A DNA stretch of 64,000 nucleotides from the NCBI GenBank assembly GCA_947443645.1, contig CANEXF010000015.1:1-64000 (forward strand). Reading direction: 5' to 3'. The stretch is from Comamonadaceae bacterium. GTDB lineage: Bacteria > Pseudomonadota > Gammaproteobacteria > Burkholderiales > Burkholderiaceae_C. This document shows positions 1 through 8,060 of the stretch, piece after piece (position 1 is the first letter of the stretch; every line of letters begins with the position of its first letter). A program made the position numbers and the translations under genes. A model generated the notes under the pieces. The model was not told the origin of the DNA. It saw only the letters and a program-made list of their open reading frames with translations, and did not search any database.

Positions 1-198
1 GCCGGTCACACGCAGGTGAGCAGCATTGATGATGACCATGTAGTCACCGGTGTCGACGTGAGGCGTATAAATGGCCTTGTGTTTGCCGCGCAAACGGAGA
101 GCAACTTCGCTGGCTACTCGTCCGAGGACCTTGTCGGTCGCGTCAATCACAAACCACTCGTGCACTACGTCAGCGGGTTTTGCGCTGAAGGTTTTCAT
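1..198 (-). CDS. rplM: 50S ribosomal protein L13, N-terminal part (runs off window start)
   Basis: The minus strand from the ATG at 198 encodes 66 residues beginning [20 protein letters not shown] and continuing through [17 protein letters not shown] and [16 protein letters not shown]. This is the conserved N-terminus of ribosomal protein L13, an early-assembling protein of the large subunit. The frame is open to the window edge, so about the last half of the gene lies outside; rpsI (S9) would be expected next in the operon, but this cannot be seen. A purine-rich stretch (AAGAGAAAC) precedes the start. A strong sigma-70 promoter lies about 170 bp upstream. Confidence 0.95.
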   Translation of the reverse strand, partial: MKTFSAKPADVVHEWFVIDATDKVLGRVASEVALRLRGKHKAIYTPHVDTGDYMVIINAAHLRVTG

Positions 199-360
199 GA
201 GTTTCTCTTAAAAGTGAGGGTTTGTCGGGTTCTTTTCCACGGTCGGCGTTCCTCTAGTGAGAACCTCTTAGGTGGCTATCTGTGCCTGCTTCTTGCCCCG
301 GGCAAGCCCGAAATAAGCAGCAGTCAACTACTCCGCCGCGGAACCACAAGTGCGCTGCGA

Positions 361-398
361 AGCCTTGGATTATATGAATAATCAAGGGCTTGCGTCAA
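361..398 (-). promoter_or_regulatory. Strong sigma-70 promoter for rplM with overlapping inverted repeat
   Basis: On the minus strand there is TTGACG (398-393), an 18-bp spacer and a perfect TATAAT (374-369), giving a predicted start near 362 and a leader of about 160 nt before rplM. An imperfect 13-bp inverted repeat (arms 361-373 and 378-390, 11 of 13 positions paired) covers the -10 box. It could be an operator or simply a hairpin. The divergent rlmJ start lies at 440. Confidence 0.7.
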
Positions 399-439
399 CT
401 TTCGACGTTTTGCGCATGGCAAGCAGGTACGATAGGCCC

Positions 440-1405
440 ATGTTTAGCTACCGCCACGCCTTCCACGCCGGCAACCATGCCGATGTGCTCAAGCACACAA
501 CGCTGATCGCGTTGATGAAATATTTGACCGCCAAAGACACGGCATTGAGCGTGATCGATACCCACGCCGGTGCTGGACTGTACCGGCTGGACGGTGACTA
601 CACCGAAACCAGCGGCGAAGCCAAGGACGGCATTTTCCGCCTGCTTGCAGCACAAAAAACGCCTGCAGCCCCAGCCAAGCCGGCGTCAGCAGCTACCAAA
701 AAAGTAGCGCTAGGCGGCCCGCTTGCGCCCATCCTGGAAGACTATGTCAATGTGCTGCGCGGCCTCAATCCACAATTCGCAGAAAGCGGCGACCCGGCAC
801 ACCTGAGAATTTACCCCGGTTCACCGTTCATCGAGCAGCAGTTCTTGAGCGGCCGCGACAAGCTCAAGCTGTTTGAGTTGCACCCGACCGACTTCAAGTC
901 GCTGGCGGGCAACATCGAGCAGCTCGGCGTCGGCCGGCAGGTCAGCGTGGCCAGGGAAGATGGCTTTGAAGCCCTGAAAACGTTTTTGCCACCCCCTGCC
1001 CGCAGGGCCATGGTGCTGTGCGACCCGAGCTACGAGATGAAGTCGGACTACCCGCGCGTGAGCGCCTGCATGGCCGATGCCATCAAGCGCTTTGCAACCG
1101 GTACTTATGTGGTCTGGTATCCAGTAATTCCCCGGCCCGAAGCGCACGATTTGCCGCGCAAGCTCAAGACCCTGGCTGTCAAGGCCGGCCGCAGCTGGCT
1201 CAATGCCGTGCTGACCGTCAAATCCAGCAAGCTGACCACCGACACCGAAGGTGAAGTGGTCCGTCCCGGCCTGCCGGCCAGTGGCATGTTCATCATCAAC
1301 CCGCCACACACGCTCAAGGCCGAACTGCAAGCTGCACTGCCGCAAATGGTCGCGCTGCTCGGACAAGACCGCAACGCTGGTTTCACGCTGGACAGCGGCG
1401 GCTAA
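440..1405 (+). CDS. rlmJ: 23S rRNA (adenine(2030)-N6)-methyltransferase RlmJ
   Basis: A 321-aa protein of the RlmJ (YhiR) family, which methylates A2030 of 23S rRNA using SAM. The start MFSYRHAFHAGNHADVLKH is the family N-terminus; an in-frame upstream extension to 350 lacks family sequence. The SAM-binding region (VIDTHAGAGLY) and a catalytic-motif segment LCDPSYEMKSDY are present; the usual motif is DPPY, so here one Pro is Ser. The protein is about 40 residues longer than E. coli RlmJ (280 aa). Part of the excess is an Ala/Pro/Lys-rich insert at about residues 71-90 that coincides with a family-B repeat (651-708). Confidence 0.93.
   Translation: MFSYRHAFHAGNHADVLKHTTLIALMKYLTAKDTALSVIDTHAGAGLYRLDGDYTETSGEAKDGIFRLLAAQKTPAAPAKPASAATKKVALGGPLAPILEDYVNVLRGLNPQFAESGDPAHLRIYPGSPFIEQQFLSGRDKLKLFELHPTDFKSLAGNIEQLGVGRQVSVAREDGFEALKTFLPPPARRAMVLCDPSYEMKSDYPRVSACMADAIKRFATGTYVVWYPVIPRPEAHDLPRKLKTLAVKAGRSWLNAVLTVKSSKLTTDTEGEVVRPGLPASGMFIINPPHTLKAELQAALPQMVALLGQDRNAGFTLDSGG
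651..708 (-). repeat. Family-B short hairpin repeat inside rlmJ
   Basis: Read on the minus strand, this starts with a hairpin GCTAC/GTAGC, then TGCTGACGCC, then GCTGCAGGCGTTTTTT. It matches the architecture of repeats at 18301, 29327, 35252, 43120 and 57461 (first hairpin GCTA..TAGC, then GCTCGCGCCCG, then GCGCT..GGC plus a T-run). It lies antisense within rlmJ and keeps the frame open. Confidence 0.6.
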
Positions 1406-1410
1406 AGTAC

Positions 1411-1456
1411 CGATACCGATGCCGATGCCGATGCCGATGCTGGCGCTGGCGCTGGC
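1411..1456 (+). repeat. Hexanucleotide tandem repeat downstream of rlmJ
   Basis: Directly after the rlmJ stop there is one CGATAC unit followed by four CGATGC units (1411-1440), then two TGGCGC units and a partial third (1441-1456). This simple-sequence tract lies between the convergent rlmJ and cydB stop codons. Confidence 0.85.
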
Positions 1457-1491
1457 ATGATGCCAGTGCGGCTCGCGTCAGCCGGTGCTTG

Positions 1492-2523
1492 CTAGTACTT
1501 CAAGGCCGTGCTCTTGCCCCAGAACACCCGGTAGGCAAACACTGTGTAGCCCACGATCACGGGCAACACCACCGCAGCACCGACCAGAATCACGCCCATG
1601 GCCTCGGGCGCGGTGGCGGCCTGCCAGATGTTGAGCTTGTCAATCACCAGCCACGGAAACAGGCTGTAGGCCAGGCCGTAAAACGCCAGCAAAAACACGC
1701 CCACGCTGGCGCCAAACGGCACCCAGGCACCATATTCATTGCCCTGGGCCAGGCGCACCGGCAGACGCTGCAGGCTGCGGTAAATGACGGCAAACAACAC
1801 CGCCGTTGCAGCCGGAATTGGCAGCAGCAAGACAATATTCGGGAACGAAAACCATTTGACGAAGATGCTGTGGCTGACCAGTGGCGTCGCGATTGAAATT
1901 GCGGCAACGCCAGCCATGGTGAACAGCAGGCTGGCACGCGCCCAGCGCACCGCCTGCAGCTGCAGCTCACCCTCGGACTTGATGATGAGCCAGCCGGCGC
2001 CCAGCAGGCAGTAAGCCGCAACCAGCGCCAGACCAATGACAGCGTTAAAGGCCACGGTCCAGGCGCTGGCATCAAAGCCGGTGATCAGCGAACCCAGCAT
2101 ATAGCCCTGTGACCAGCTGGCCAGCAGCGAGCCAGTGTAAAACACACGGTTCCAGCGCGGCTTGTGGTCGGCATGCGCCTTGACCCGAAAGTCAAAAGCC
2201 ACACCACGCAGGATCAAGCCAATCAGCATCAGTGCCACCGGCAAATAGAGCGCGCCAAGAATCAAGCCGTGCGCCATCGGAAACACTGTCAGCAGTATGC
2301 CCACGCCCAGCACCAGCCAGGTTTCATTGGCGTCCCAGAACGGGCCTATGCTGGCAATCATGGTGTCTTTCTGATCGTCGCTGGCGCGGCGCATCAGCAC
2401 GCCGACGCCGAGATCGTAGCCATCCAGAATCACATAAGCGAGCATGGCCAGCCCCATGACGACCAGAAAAACAATCGGCATCCAGCCGGCTACTTGGGTC
2501 AGATCAGGCGCGAGATCAAGCAT
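1492..2523 (-). CDS. cydB: Cytochrome bd-type quinol oxidase subunit II
   Basis: A 343-aa polytopic membrane protein of the CydB family, the second subunit of the bd/CIO-type terminal oxidase that reduces O2 with quinol in the inner membrane. Diagnostic motifs are LDGYDLGVG near residue 35 and GPFWDANETWLVLG near residue 63, plus a run of hydrophobic helices to the C-terminus. The start ATG (2521-2523) overlaps the end of cydA by 8 bp (ATGCTTGA), implying translational coupling. No small CydX/DUF2474 partner was found in the 86 bp between its stop and rlmJ. Confidence 0.95.
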   Translation of the reverse strand: MLDLAPDLTQVAGWMPIVFLVVMGLAMLAYVILDGYDLGVGVLMRRASDDQKDTMIASIGPFWDANETWLVLGVGILLTVFPMAHGLILGALYLPVALMLIGLILRGVAFDFRVKAHADHKPRWNRVFYTGSLLASWSQGYMLGSLITGFDASAWTVAFNAVIGLALVAAYCLLGAGWLIIKSEGELQLQAVRWARASLLFTMAGVAAISIATPLVSHSIFVKWFSFPNIVLLLPIPAATAVLFAVIYRSLQRLPVRLAQGNEYGAWVPFGASVGVFLLAFYGLAYSLFPWLVIDKLNIWQAATAPEAMGVILVGAAVVLPVIVGYTVFAYRVFWGKSTALKY

Positions 2524-4093
2524 GGGATGGACCCTCTTTTTGTGGGTAGTTCAGAACATTGAGCTGGTCTTCGAGCTTGGCAGCCGCCTCGCCGGAGGTC
2601 TGGTCACCCGTTGGTTTGTGCCGCGCAAGGTAAAACAGCACCGAGATATAGGCCACGATCAGCGCCACGTAGAGCGTCAGATACAGCGCCAGCGTGAGCG
2701 CAATCTGCGGAGCAGTGACTTTGGACGCCGCATCAGCAGCCGTCAGGATGCCGGACACCAGCCAGGGCTGACGCCCCACCTCGGTCACATACCAGCCGGC
2801 AATCAAGGCCACCCAACCGGCAAATGTCATGGCCACCAGCACCCGCGCATGCCAGACGGTGAGGTCTGGGTCAGAGGTCAGGCCCGCCGACAGGCCGCCC
2901 TTAGGCGGGCCAGCCCCCTCGGGGGGCAGTGAACCACGCGAAGCGGGGAACGTGGGGGCAATCGAACGCAGCGAAGGGCCGCCCCGAGCAAGTTCAGCCC
3001 CCTCGGGGGTCAACGAACCACGCGCAGCGGGGAGCGTGGGGGCTTTTTTTCTCCAGGGTGCCAGCTGCCAAGCGGTCAGCCAGCTCACGGCCAGCATCAG
3101 CAAGCCCATGCCGACCATGATGCGAAAGCCCCAGAACACAGGTGCCACCGGCGGGTGTTTGCCCTCAAAGTCGTTGAGTCCCTTGACCTCGCCATCGAGA
3201 TGATGGGTCAGGTAGAGCGAGGCGAGCTTTGGAATGGCGATCTCGTAGCGGTTTTCTCTTGCCTTCTCGTCAGGTAGCGCAAACAGCACCGCCGGCACGC
3301 CTTTTTGCGTCTGCCAGATGCCTTCCATGGCCGCCAGCTTGGCCGGCTGGTAGGCCAACGTGTTCAGGCCATGCAGGTCACCGGCGATGATTTGCAGCGG
3401 GATCAGGACGGCGGCGAGGTAGACACCGGTTTTCAGTCCGGCCATGACCTCGGCGCTGCGGTCGCTGCGCAACCAGCGGTAGGCAGAAATACCGGCGACC
3501 AAAAAAGCAACGGTCAGACCCGACGCCATCATCATGTGCGTGAAACGGTAGGGGAAAGACGGGTTGAAGATCACCTGCAACCAGCTCGTCACATGTGCTT
3601 TGCCGTCAACCATCACAAAACCGGCCGGCGTATGCATCCAGGAGTTGAGCGCCAGAATCCAGAAGGCCGACAAGGTCGTGCCACCGGCCACCAGCAAGGT
3701 TGCGGTTGTGTGCATGCGCTCACTGACACGCTGACGGCCGAACAGCATCACGCCCAGCATGGTCGCCTCCAGGAAGAAAGCGGTCAGTACTTCATAGGCC
3801 AGCAGCGGCCCGGCGATATTGCCGACCTTTTCCATATAGCCCGGCCAGTTGGTGCCGAACTGAAAGCTCATGGTGATGCCGCTGACCACGCCCATCGCAA
3901 AGGTCAGCGCGAAAATCTTGACCCAGAACTGGTAGGCATCCATCCAGTGCTGCTGACCGGTCTTGACAAAGCGCAGCTTGAAAAACAGCAAGACCCAGCC
4001 CAGCGAGATGCTGATGGTCGGAAACAAAATATGAAACGTCATATTGGCGGCGAACTGAATTCGCGCCAGTAGCAATGCGTCTAGTCCGTCCAT
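2516..4093 (-). CDS. cydA: Cytochrome bd-type quinol oxidase subunit I, short Q-loop, with repeat-derived insert
   Basis: A 525-aa CydA-family protein carrying the heme ligands and quinol site. The segment GDLHGLNTLAYQPAKLAAME and the later TEVGRQPW are family signatures. The Q-loop after it is short, as in the cyanide-insensitive (CioA) subtype. An AGGGG ribosome binding site precedes the ATG. Residues about 344-409, between two membrane segments, are an Arg/Gly/Pro-rich insert. It contains two copies of a similar peptide (APTLPAARGSLTPEGA and APTFPASRGSLPPEGA), encoded by two tandem family-A repeats. Because Q-loop and insert lie on successive loops, the insert should be cytoplasmic. Confidence 0.95.
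   Translation of the reverse strand: MDGLDALLLARIQFAANMTFHILFPTISISLGWVLLFFKLRFVKTGQQHWMDAYQFWVKIFALTFAMGVVSGITMSFQFGTNWPGYMEKVGNIAGPLLAYEVLTAFFLEATMLGVMLFGRQRVSERMHTTATLLVAGGTTLSAFWILALNSWMHTPAGFVMVDGKAHVTSWLQVIFNPSFPYRFTHMMMASGLTVAFLVAGISAYRWLRSDRSAEVMAGLKTGVYLAAVLIPLQIIAGDLHGLNTLAYQPAKLAAMEGIWQTQKGVPAVLFALPDEKARENRYEIAIPKLASLYLTHHLDGEVKGLNDFEGKHPPVAPVFWGFRIMVGMGLLMLAVSWLTAWQLAPWRKKAPTLPAARGSLTPEGAELARGGPSLRSIAPTFPASRGSLPPEGAGPPKGGLSAGLTSDPDLTVWHARVLVAMTFAGWVALIAGWYVTEVGRQPWLVSGILTAADAASKVTAPQIALTLALYLTLYVALIVAYISVLFYLARHKPTGDQTSGEAAAKLEDQLNVLNYPQKEGPSHA
2910..3043 (+). repeat. Two tandem family-A palindromic repeats inside cydA
   Basis: Copy 1 (about 2910-2959) and copy 2 (about 2995-3043) each run from CAGCCCCCTCGGGGG to CGTGGGGGC with closely similar interiors (GAACCACGCG..AGCGGGG). 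They match an intergenic element at 30452-30539. They lie antisense to cydA, and both are read through without a stop. Confidence 0.85.
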
Positions 4094-4363
4094 GCTCAGC
4101 CCCTGTTGTTATTTGAAAAATCTGTTGTGGATTCATCGCCTGCGGCGGGCGCGCTGGCTGTTGTTGCCGCCATGGTGTTCGATGCGACGCGGCCTGTCAA
4201 ACCAGCCACCACCCTGCCTGTGCGCCAAAGTCCATTTTTGCGCGCCAGCAAGCCAGCCATGCGGGGCGCAGAGCGGCCCGACGCGGCGTATAGTGCCGCA
4301 TCGGCAAGCCATACTCGCTATCAATTAAATAGCAGCTCGCGACCGTCCCACATGCACAAACAA
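4094..4363. other. Intergenic stretch upstream of cydA; family-B-like repeat, no confident gene
   Basis: No convincing gene is seen between cydA and the metF fragment. A 54-codon minus-strand frame (4260 to 4097) ends 2 bp before the cydA ATG. It has no membrane segment and no family signature, so I do not call it. A family-B-like element (GCTAT/ATAGC hairpin at 4317-4333, followed by AGCTCGCG) is present. The cydA promoter probably lies here, but no clear -35/-10 pair stood out. Confidence 0.5.
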
Positions 4364-4654
4364 CAGATTCGATGCCCAAAATTAGCGGGGATAGGCGCCA
4401 GGGCGACTACAGATCAAGGCGCTGGCAGATTTCCAGCGTGGGTGCGCTCTGGTTCATGCTGTAGAAATGCAGCCCCGGCACGCCGCCGTTGCGCAACTGG
4501 TCACACAAGTCGGTGATCACATCCAGACCAAAGCGCTTGATGGACGCGGTGTCGTCGCCAAAGCCCTGCAGGCGCAAGCGGATCCAGCGCGGAATTTCAG
4601 CGCCGCAGGCGTCGGAAAAGCGCATCAACTGGGTGGAGTTAGTGATGGGCATGA
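4364..4654. repeat. Direct repeat, copy 1 (metF 3' end plus downstream flank)
   Basis: This stretch repeats 13380-13670 in the same orientation with an exact offset of 9016 bp. The first roughly 140 bp (4364-4501, which includes 43 bp beyond the metF stop) is identical. Scattered substitutions accumulate from 4503 until similarity ends near 4654. It marks the left edge of the catabolic block. Confidence 0.95.
4407..4654 (-). pseudogene. metF 3' fragment (C-terminal ~82 codons duplicated)
   Basis: In the minus frame ending at the TAG at 4407 this encodes a near-identical copy of the MetF C-terminus (RFSDACGAEIPRWIRLRL, then LRNGGVPGLHFYSMNQSAPT), differing from the full gene in a few residues (for example KRFG for KSFG). 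It lacks the first 190 or so residues, including the TIM-barrel N-terminus, so it cannot be an active reductase. Upstream of position 4654 the frame runs on into the unrelated doxX 3' end. The fragment is a by-product of the duplication that bounds the block. Confidence 0.93.
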
Positions 4655-5082
4655 GCCGCTGTTGATGCAATAGCGGGCTCAGTCTTTCGGCGTAGCCAAT
4701 GGTGCGGTTGCGATTTAGCCGTTGCATAAAACAACAGGAAACCACCTGCCATGGCTGCGTTTTTCAGGAAGTTCAGAAGTTGGCCATTAAATTGCGGCGG
4801 TTCCGCAGCCCAGAACGCATGGGCAATGAAGGCAGAAACCATCGTGAAAAAGGCGAGCGCAATCGCGACGTACCGAGTCTGCCAGCCGATGACAAGCGCA
4901 ATACCACCCACAATTTCAAAAGCGATCGTCAAGGCCAGCAACAGCTCCGGCAAGGGAATGCCCAGCTTAGTGAAGTAGCCGACCGACGCGCCCCATGCCA
5001 GCAGCTTCCGGATGCCGGCCACTATGAAGATGAGCGCCATAAGGGCGCGTGCGGCAACGACTATTTTTTGTTCCTGAATCAT
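4639..5082 (-). CDS. DoxX-family membrane protein, C-terminus fused to the repeat junction
   Basis: A 147-aa protein with four hydrophobic segments of the DoxX family (RALMALIFIVAGIRKLL, PLPELLLALTIAFEIVGGIALV, YVAIALAFFTMVSAFIAHAFW, LKNAAMAGGFLLFYA). The family is small inner-membrane proteins, some tied to quinol or thiol redox chemistry; the exact role is unknown. A GGAGA site precedes the ATG. The last few residues (about AHAHH) and the TAA stop lie inside the duplicated metF sequence, so the natural 3' end has been replaced or trimmed. It is the last gene of the catabolic operon. Confidence 0.85.
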   Translation of the reverse strand: MIQEQKIVVAARALMALIFIVAGIRKLLAWGASVGYFTKLGIPLPELLLALTIAFEIVGGIALVIGWQTRYVAIALAFFTMVSAFIAHAFWAAEPPQFNGQLLNFLKNAAMAGGFLLFYATAKSQPHHWLRRKTEPAIASTAAHAHH

Positions 5083-5116
5083 GATTTGTCTCCAGTTAGT
5101 TGTTTCAAATGGAAAG

Positions 5117-5875
5117 CTATGCGCTCAAAATGGCGCCATACCCCGGCGTCCCAGCCTTCAGCCCTAGCAAGTCCAGCATGTTGCGCGTGGTGCAGGCAGA
5201 GGTCGAGGTGACAGGAATGCCGAGCGTGTCCTGCGCGATCTGCAGCGCCGGGATCGACTGCATCTGCACGCAGGCCGACAGCACCACCACATCGACATTG
5301 GCTGTATTGAGTTTTTTGACATCGTCAAGCAGGCGCATCGGGTCGCGGCGGCCGACTTCTAGGTTGTCGGGAATCTCGAAGCAGATGCGGTCCACCACTT
5401 CGATGCCTTCGCTTTCGATGTAAGCCACCACCTTGTCGGTCAGCGGTTTTATGTAGGGCGCCATCAAGGAAATCTTTTTGGCGCCCAGCTTTTGAAGGCC
5501 GTGAATCAGCGCGCCGGCGGAGGTCATGACCTTGGCATCGGAGCCGTTCTCGGTCGCGATGCGTTTGAAATCCGCCTCGACCTGGCGGTGGTAGCCCAGG
5601 CCCTGCGCCATGATGGCGACCAGGCAGGCGGTGCTCATCACATCGACCCGCGCGTCGGCGAGTTCTGCCGCACAGCGCAGGCCCTCCTTGTTCATGTTGG
5701 CGAGCTCTTCCGGCGTGACCTTGTGCATGCGCATGCGGCTGGAGTGGAAGGTGAAGCGCTCGGGGTGCAGCGCTTCGCGCGCCCGCAACATCGCCGGGAT
5801 TTCAGTCTCCATCGTGGTGTTGGAGCTGGGCACGATCTGGCCGATGCGGTAAAGCCGGGATGGCATGAAGGGCAT
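5117..5875 (-). CDS. Maleate isomerase (maleate cis-trans isomerase, Asp/Glu racemase superfamily)
   Basis: A 252-aa protein whose N-terminus, YRIGQIVPSSNTTMETEIPA, is the hallmark of maleate cis-trans isomerases (NicE/MaiA). These convert maleate to fumarate without cofactor, using two cysteines. Candidate catalytic residues are the Cys of STACLVA (about residue 87) and of SACVQMQS (about residue 208). The ATG at 5875 was chosen; an upstream TTG at 5899 is in frame but less likely. As the terminal enzyme of the operon it implies that the upstream pathway yields maleate, which becomes the TCA intermediate fumarate. Confidence 0.9.
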   Translation of the reverse strand: MPFMPSRLYRIGQIVPSSNTTMETEIPAMLRAREALHPERFTFHSSRMRMHKVTPEELANMNKEGLRCAAELADARVDVMSTACLVAIMAQGLGYHRQVEADFKRIATENGSDAKVMTSAGALIHGLQKLGAKKISLMAPYIKPLTDKVVAYIESEGIEVVDRICFEIPDNLEVGRRDPMRLLDDVKKLNTANVDVVVLSACVQMQSIPALQIAQDTLGIPVTSTSACTTRNMLDLLGLKAGTPGYGAILSA

Positions 5876-5901
5876 GGTGTGACCTGTGGTGAATGTCAAA
5901 A

Positions 5902-6879
5902 TCAGTCGAGTGAAATCTGGGCGCGCTTGACGATGGCGGCATAGCGCAGTTTGTCGGCGTCCGCTGCTTTGGTCATGTCCGTCAGCGGGGCAATCCAGGG
6001 CTCGAAGCCGAAGCCTGCCAGACGCTCTTTTACGTCAGGCTCGGACAAGGCTTTGGCCACGCCGGACTGAATGCGCTCCACCACCGCTTTGGGCAAGCCC
6101 TTGGGGCCGTACATCGCAACCCAGGTAGAGAGTTCAAAACCTGCGGGGCCACCGGCTTCCGCGACGGTCGGCACATCGGTGTAACCCGCCATACGTTTCG
6201 GCCCGGCGTAGGCCAGCAGCCTGACCTTCTTCGCCTTGTAGAGCGGCGCCACGGTGGCGGCGCTACCAAAGGCCCAGTCCACATCGCCGGTGGCGACGGC
6301 GCTGTATAGCTGCGGCAATTCCTTGAAGGGCACATGCGTCATCTTCGTGCCGGTGCTGTTCTCGAACATGGCAGTGCCGACATGGGCGACGCTGCCGATG
6401 CCCCAGCTGCCGTAGGTCATCTGGCCTTCTTTTGCCTTGGCGGCGGCGAGCAGTTCGGTGACGTTTTTCCAGGGTGCATTGGCGCCGACCACGATGAAAA
6501 AGTTGGTCGTGTACAGCGGTGCTACCGGCTCAAAGTCCTTCACCGTGTCGAAAGGCATCTGCTTGTAGAGCTGCGGCTGCAGGGTCATGTGGGTGGCATC
6601 GACTTCCATCAGCGTGTAGCCGTCGGGCACGGCGCGTTTGGCCTCGCCAATCGCCAGCCAGCCGTTGGCGCCGGGCTTGTTGTCGACCAGCAGTTGCTGG
6701 CCCCAATCTTTGGTCAGTTTTTCACCTACGCTGCGCATCACTGAATCAGGGCCGCTGCCGGCGGAGTACGGCAGCACGACACGCACCGGCTTGCTTGGGA
6801 AGGTCTGGGCCAGCACTGGCAATGCCACGCAGGCAGCCAGGGCGGCAATCAAAAAATGGGCGGTTTTGAAAACTCTCAT
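5902..6879 (-). CDS. TctC/BUG-family periplasmic substrate-binding protein
   Basis: A 325-aa exported protein with a signal peptide (FLIAALAACVALPVLAQ). It has the BUG family pattern FPSKPVRVVLPYSAGSGPD, then VDNKPGANG near residue 65 and a C-terminal Venus-flytrap lobe. BUG proteins bind carboxylates, often aromatic or dicarboxylic, in the periplasm. It overlaps the upstream monooxygenase by 4 bp (ATGA), so it belongs to the operon and probably captures the pathway's substrate. No TctA/TctB membrane partners are present here. Confidence 0.9.
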   Translation of the reverse strand: MRVFKTAHFLIAALAACVALPVLAQTFPSKPVRVVLPYSAGSGPDSVMRSVGEKLTKDWGQQLLVDNKPGANGWLAIGEAKRAVPDGYTLMEVDATHMTLQPQLYKQMPFDTVKDFEPVAPLYTTNFFIVVGANAPWKNVTELLAAAKAKEGQMTYGSWGIGSVAHVGTAMFENSTGTKMTHVPFKELPQLYSAVATGDVDWAFGSAATVAPLYKAKKVRLLAYAGPKRMAGYTDVPTVAEAGGPAGFELSTWVAMYGPKGLPKAVVERIQSGVAKALSEPDVKERLAGFGFEPWIAPLTDMTKAADADKLRYAAIVKRAQISLD

Positions 6880-8060
6880 GCTGTTGTCTCTTTCATCTGG
6901 TTTTTAGGGGCGGGTTCGGAAACTTTTGAGGACGGATGCAGCGCGTCCCAGGCCGCGGCAAAGTGCGGGTCGCGTTGCTGCAGGTCGGCGTGGCTGACCT
7001 GGCCGGTACGGCGCATGTAGTCATAGGCAAAACTGACCGGATCCAGGTCCAGCTTGCAGGCGACGTTTTCGTACCAGTCCAGGCTTTTGGCGGCCGAGGT
7101 CTGGAAACTGAACGACGCCGGGCGGCGCGAGCCTTCAAAGGCGGCAAAGGCGGCCGGCAGGTCACCGGGATGGGCGGCGATACCCTTGTGCAGCGCAATC
7201 GCGTCCTGCATCGCCATGCGGGTGCCGGAGCCTAGCGAGAAGTGCACCGTGCGCAATGCATCGCCAAGCAGCACGATGTTGCGGTGCGTCCATTGTTCGT
7301 TTTTCACGATGTTGGCTTCGAACCAGAGCGAGCGGTTGGTCAGCAGCGTGTTGCCGCCCAGCTCTTCGGCGAATACTTCCGTGCAATAACGGCGGCTCTC
7401 GTCTTCACTGGCCGTGTCGAGTCCGGCACGTGTCCAAGTTTCCGGATCAACTTCGACCAGGAAGGTGCTGAGCTCCGGGCTGTACTGGTAGCTGTGGGCG
7501 ATGAAGACGCCATGCGGGCTCTGCTTGAAGATCAGCGACACCGGGTGAAAACGCTGGCGCGTACCGTACCAGGCAAACTTGTTGCGGCGCTTTTCAAACG
7601 TCGGCTGAAAGTGATGGGAAAACTGCGTGCGCACCGCGCTGTTGCCGCCGTCGGCGGCAATCAGCAAATCAACTTCTGACGCCAGCGCGCTGACATCGCC
7701 GATACGCTGCCCGTAGTGGATGCGGATGCCGAGCCGGGTGCAGGCGCGCTGCAGCACCTGCAGCATGTCGATGCGGGCGGTGCGTGAAAAGTGGTTGCCA
7801 TGAATCTGCACATGCGTGCCGCGGTGCACCACCTCAAGGTAATCGCACTTCTCGTGGTGGGCTGTGAACTCTTCAAAAAATTCGGCATCGGCCTCCTTCA
7901 GAAAAGCCAGGCCGACATCTGAGAACACCACGCCCCAGCCGTAGGTCGCACCCTCGGGGTTCTGCTCGTAGATGTCGATCTCGTGCGACGGATTGTGCTT
8001 TTTGGCGAGCAGCGAAAAGTAGAGGCCGGCCGGACCGGCGCCGATGACTGCGATCTTCAT
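6876..8060 (-). CDS. FAD-dependent aryl-CoA-type monooxygenase (VioD / salicylyl-CoA hydroxylase-like)
   Basis: A 394-aa flavoprotein hydroxylase. The N-terminus MKIAVIGAGPAGLYFSLL is the FAD-binding GxGxxG fold, and YGWGVVFSDVG, NKFAWYGT and FHPVSLIF are shared with tryptophan hydroxylase VioD and with the monooxygenase part of 2-aminobenzoyl-CoA and salicylyl-CoA hydroxylases. VLLGDALRTVHFSLGSGT is the second FAD-binding motif (DG/GD). Flanked by a CoA ligase and a thioesterase with 4-bp overlaps on both sides, it most likely hydroxylates an aryl-CoA thioester using NAD(P)H and O2. The substrate identity is inference. Confidence 0.85.
   Translation of the reverse strand: MKIAVIGAGPAGLYFSLLAKKHNPSHEIDIYEQNPEGATYGWGVVFSDVGLAFLKEADAEFFEEFTAHHEKCDYLEVVHRGTHVQIHGNHFSRTARIDMLQVLQRACTRLGIRIHYGQRIGDVSALASEVDLLIAADGGNSAVRTQFSHHFQPTFEKRRNKFAWYGTRQRFHPVSLIFKQSPHGVFIAHSYQYSPELSTFLVEVDPETWTRAGLDTASEDESRRYCTEVFAEELGGNTLLTNRSLWFEANIVKNEQWTHRNIVLLGDALRTVHFSLGSGTRMAMQDAIALHKGIAAHPGDLPAAFAAFEGSRRPASFSFQTSAAKSLDWYENVACKLDLDPVSFAYDYMRRTGQVSHADLQQRDPHFAAAWDALHPSSKVSEPAPKNQMKETTA

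Noticed and set aside
199-362. rplM leader considered as an autoregulatory ribosomal-protein leader RNA
   Set aside because: The leader is long enough and has a GGGCTTGCCC hairpin, but I could not match it to a known L13 leader structure by eye.
4097-4260. A 54-codon minus-strand frame ending 2 bp before cydA, considered as a small oxidase subunit such as CydP
   Set aside because: It has no transmembrane segment and no resemblance to known small bd-oxidase subunits.
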